Of a stretch of DNA of 64,000 nt, positions 61,526-64,000 are shown piece after piece (the first letter of the stretch is position 1; each line of letters opens with the position of its first letter). This stretch comes from JABDQA01 sp963759125 (GTDB taxonomy: Bacteria; Desulfobacterota; Desulfobulbia; Desulfobulbales; Desulfocapsaceae). The translations under genes were made by a program, and so were the position numbers. The stretch is taken from assembly GCA_963759125.1 (NCBI GenBank), contig CAVWXN010000009.1:124001-188000 (forward strand), in the 5' to 3' direction. The notes beneath the pieces were generated by a model. The model made no database searches, had not been told where the DNA came from, and saw only the letters and a program-made list of their open reading frames with translations.

Positions 61526-62065
61526 ATATGATAGTGTAGCCACCGCCACTTTAGGAAACAGCTTGCAACAGCCTTGATCGGGCTCTTTTCTTTTTTTCTT
61601 GTGAATCTTGCTCTTGCTGCCGATCCCCAGGAAAATGATCAGGCTGCTCCAGAAGAAACTGTGCCGATCGAGATAGAAAAAAGCAGCTTCGGATTATGAG
61701 TATCAAGTTGAGAACAGAGCTGATCCATTCACTCCTTTTGTTAGTGAAACAGCTCAACAAAACAACCCGATACTTCCTGATGAGATAGTTGATAATAATG
61801 AAGTGCTCACCGGCATGCAGCTCTTCGAACCGGGCCAGCTTACCCTAGTCGCCCTGATGATGACTGGTGGAGAACACTTGCCATGGTGCAGGATTTTACC
61901 GGGAGAGGGTATGTCGTCGAAGAGGGTATGAAAATTGGCAGACGCGGCGTCATAACCAGAATCACTGAAGATAAAATTTTGATAGAAGAAACAGCACAAA
62001 CCCGCAGCGGAAAAGTACTCAAGAATGAAATCGCGATGGTGTTAAAGCGAGAGGGAGAAGAATAG
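61522..62065 (+). pseudogene. pilP: type IV pilus assembly lipoprotein PilP, with about three apparent frameshifts
   Basis: PilP links PilNO to the secretin. Pieces give a hydrophobic export segment (TALIGLFSFFLVNLALA), a linker (RADPFTPFV) and the C-terminal PilP domain (AMVQDFTGRGYVVEEGMKI, GRRGVITRITEDKILIEE). Breaks lie near 61531-61555, at 61691-61692 (extra G) and near 61871-61876 (one A missing). No clear lipobox is seen at the broken N-terminus. The last 60 codons (61883-62065) are intact. The start ATG overlaps the pilO stop, a sign of a coupled operon. Confidence 0.75.
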
Positions 62066-62068
62066 ACA

Positions 62069-63593
62069 ATGTATACCAGGTTTATAACTACATTATTGGC
62101 CATTTTCTCCGTTATTTGCGCTTATCAGATTGGTCTCAACCCTTCTGTGGCCGCAAGTCAGATGTACAAGATTTCCAGCGTCGCAACGATATTCAATCAG
62201 ACAGCCTGGAAATGACGATTAGCGGAAACACTGCTCCGGCATACACGGTTTCAGAACGATTCGATCCTTATCGCCTGATTGTAGATATCGCCGATACCGA
62301 ACTGGACGCAAGCATCACACCTGATCAGATCTTGCCGGCCAACAATCTGGCCAAGCTCAATCTTTCCATGCTGAAAGATCAGGATCCTCCTCTGGCCAGA
62401 TTTGAATTTACCATCGGTGAAAACGCCACCTATGATGTTCAGCGCATCGAGAACGACATCAATATCAAAATCCTTTCTCAGCCTGGCTCCCCTGCTGTTG
62501 CTGCTGCACGATAACAGCATGGCATCGATGGACGCTGAAAAATCTGCAGAAAAACCCGTACTTGATGAATCAATTTTCGAATCACCCCAGGATGGAGCGC
62601 CAGGTTTGCAGATGCCCCAGACTGAAGAAGGAAGATGATCTCGCTCAACTTGAAGACACTTTTTCCTTCTCCGGCTATACAGGCGAACGGATCAGTGTCG
62701 ACTTCTATAAAATTGACCTGCATAATGTTTTCAGACTATTTCAGAGAAATTTCAGGGATGAATATTATTGTCGACCAGGCAGTAAACGGTACTCTGACTC
62801 TGGCCCTGAACGATGTACCCTGGGAATTTGCCCTTGACGTGATTATGAACCTCACCGGGCTCCAGAAAGTAGAGCGTTCAATACACTTGTCATCTATCCC
62901 CAAAATAAAAATTTCACCTGGCCCGAACAGGCAGAAGATAATCTCTCTTTCGAGGCCGATATCGAAGTGGTCAAAGAAGAGGCTCTGATAATCTCGGAAT
63001 CAGCCACCCAGCCAGCCGAAATAATGCAGGCCAAAGAACTGCTGATCAAGGCCTACAAGCTTGAAGAAGAGAACAAATTCGAAGAAGCCGTCACGCTCTA
63101 CGAGCAGGCTTTCAAACTCTGGCCGGATAATGGCAGGATCTCGGACAAACTGGCAAATCTTTACCTGGGCAGAATGAATATCAACGCCAAGGCTTCCTAC
63201 TACGCCCAGAAATCCCTGGAGATAGACCCCGCCGACACCCGTGCAGCACTCTATTGCGCCATCAGCGCCGCCAATATGGAACGCACTGCCGAGGCGCTTG
63301 AATGCTTTGCCCAGAGTATCAGTGATGATCCACCCAAGAAAGAAGCATTGATCAGCTATGCTGCCTTCACGGAGAACAACAATCGGCTGGAGCAATCACT
63401 CAAACTCCTGGATACCTTTGAAAACTATTATGGGGACACCGTCCATACCCTGGTAAGTAAAGCTCGTATCTACGACAAGTTGGGAAATCGCGACAAGGCA
63501 AAAGAACAGTATCGATCGCTTCTGGCTTCGGGGCTGCAGATGCGTCCGGATCTGAAAGCATATATCCAAAGCAGAGTTTCTGCGGCAAACTAA
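62069..63593 (+). pseudogene. AMIN-STN-TPR protein at the pilQ position, with about five apparent frameshifts
   Basis: The pieces read: a signal peptide (FITTLLAIFSVICAYQIGL), an AMIN-type domain (SLEMTISGNTAPAYTVSERF, DPYRLIVDIADTEL), an acidic linker, and an STN domain as in secretins (ISVDFYKIDLHNVFRLF, then ISGMNIIVDQAVNGTLTLAL). From 62967 an intact stretch follows with four to five TPR units (LEEENKFEEAVTLYEQAFKL, ISDKLANLYLGRMNINAKAS). The secretin channel domain is absent. Breaks lie near 62155-62170, 62480-62520, 62585-62640, 62739-62741 and 62873-62883. It may be a periplasmic partner of a separate secretin. Confidence 0.65.
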
Positions 63594-63653
63594 AGTTGAA
63601 TTGGATTTACACAGGCTAAATCTTATTGATAACTGTCTACGAGGTTCTGAAAG

Positions 63654-64000
63654 ATGAAGGTAACCAAAAGACACATGCACTATCTGGCCATTTTGCTGCT
63701 CCTTTTCTTTGCGGCTTCATGCACTAATCAGCAGGCCGTCGTTGAAGAGCCGATCGTCCCGGATGAGCAGACCGCTGCGTCTAAAAACCCCATTGAAAAG
63801 CCACCGGAGTCGTTACCGACCATGTATCAGACTCCCGCCTATATGGTCGACTCCGAGGATGAGGATGAGGCCATTCTCAGTGAAGAAGAGACCTCTCTCA
63901 AGGTCGGGGCGACGATCAAGTCTACCCGAGGTCCACAGCCGCTATGGGATATACTCAAGCGGTTGGCGCCCTGAAAAAAATGAATGTCTCCTGGGCCAGC
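63654..64000 (+). CDS. lipoprotein, partial at window end, with one apparent frameshift
   Basis: The product starts MKVTKRHMHYLAILLLLFFA and has a lipobox-like AASC at about residue 23. A Pro/Glu-rich low-complexity stretch follows, then TIKSTRGPQPLWDILKRLA. As read it stops at 63974, but restoring one base near 63965-63972 lets it continue as LKKMNVSWAS to the window end, so it is probably longer. A lipoprotein secretin following an AMIN-STN protein would fit the pilus context; that is inference from position, since no secretin domain is visible here. Confidence 0.5.

Overview
The window reads as a chromosomal segment of a sulfate-reducing member of the Desulfobacterota, most like the Desulfobulbales. 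This rests on the adenylylsulfate reductase genes aprBA directly followed by qmoABC, on DVU0298-type HEAT and TPR proteins, and on the translation gene order. I see no insertion sequence, prophage, CRISPR array or integrase. Nearly everything from base 1 to about 57.2 kb is read from the minus strand, so genes are listed here in reverse order of transcription.

Layout. 1-1,038: start of the next gene (probably tsf) and rpsB. 1,233-2,027: a cysteine-cluster (YkgJ-type) protein. 2,076-21,465: fused alpha, spc, S10 and str blocks (rplQ, rpoA, rpsDKM, rpmJ, infA, map, secY, then the spc and S10 genes, tuf, fusA, rpsG, rpsL). 21,610-33,658: rpoC, rpoB, rplLJAK, nusG, secE, with an L10 leader and a hairpin-rich rplL-rpoB interval. 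33,694-35,713: tRNA-Trp, rpmG, a second tuf, and tRNA-Thr, Gly, Tyr, Thr in the same order as thrU-tyrU-glyT-thrT-tufB of E. coli. 36,088-43,642: qmoCBA and aprAB. 43,916-46,693: ftsK and nusB. 46,778-52,744: riboflavin genes (ribH, ribBA, ribE, ribF) interleaved with two TPR genes and a zinc-ribbon/HEAT gene. 52,831-53,184: two convergent leucine tRNAs. 53,211-57,214: secG, tpiA, pgk, a rimI-like gene and an unusual gap. 57,388-58,763: sfsA (plus strand) and lepB. 59,180-64,000 (plus strand): pilM, pilN and the continuation of a type IV pilus assembly locus.

The first 35 kb supply ribosomal proteins, RNA polymerase, elongation factors, Sec translocon subunits and tRNAs. AprBA reduces APS to sulfite and AMP, and QmoABC is the membrane complex thought to pass quinol electrons to it. 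The pil genes encode the inner-membrane alignment complex of a type IV pilus.

Two cautions matter. rpoA, rplO and rpoB each carry one apparent single-base frameshift; because these genes are essential, sequence error is the likely cause. From about 60.95 kb to the end there are about 13 further frameshifts in 3 kb, hitting pilO, pilP, an AMIN/STN/TPR protein and a lipoprotein, while pilM and pilN are intact. This is either a low-quality stretch or real decay. The most interesting observations are the operator-like palindrome just downstream of a near-consensus promoter for aprBA, the AMIN-STN-TPR protein standing where pilQ is expected, the run of TTG start codons in ribosomal protein genes, and two nearly identical tuf genes inside one collinear translation cluster.
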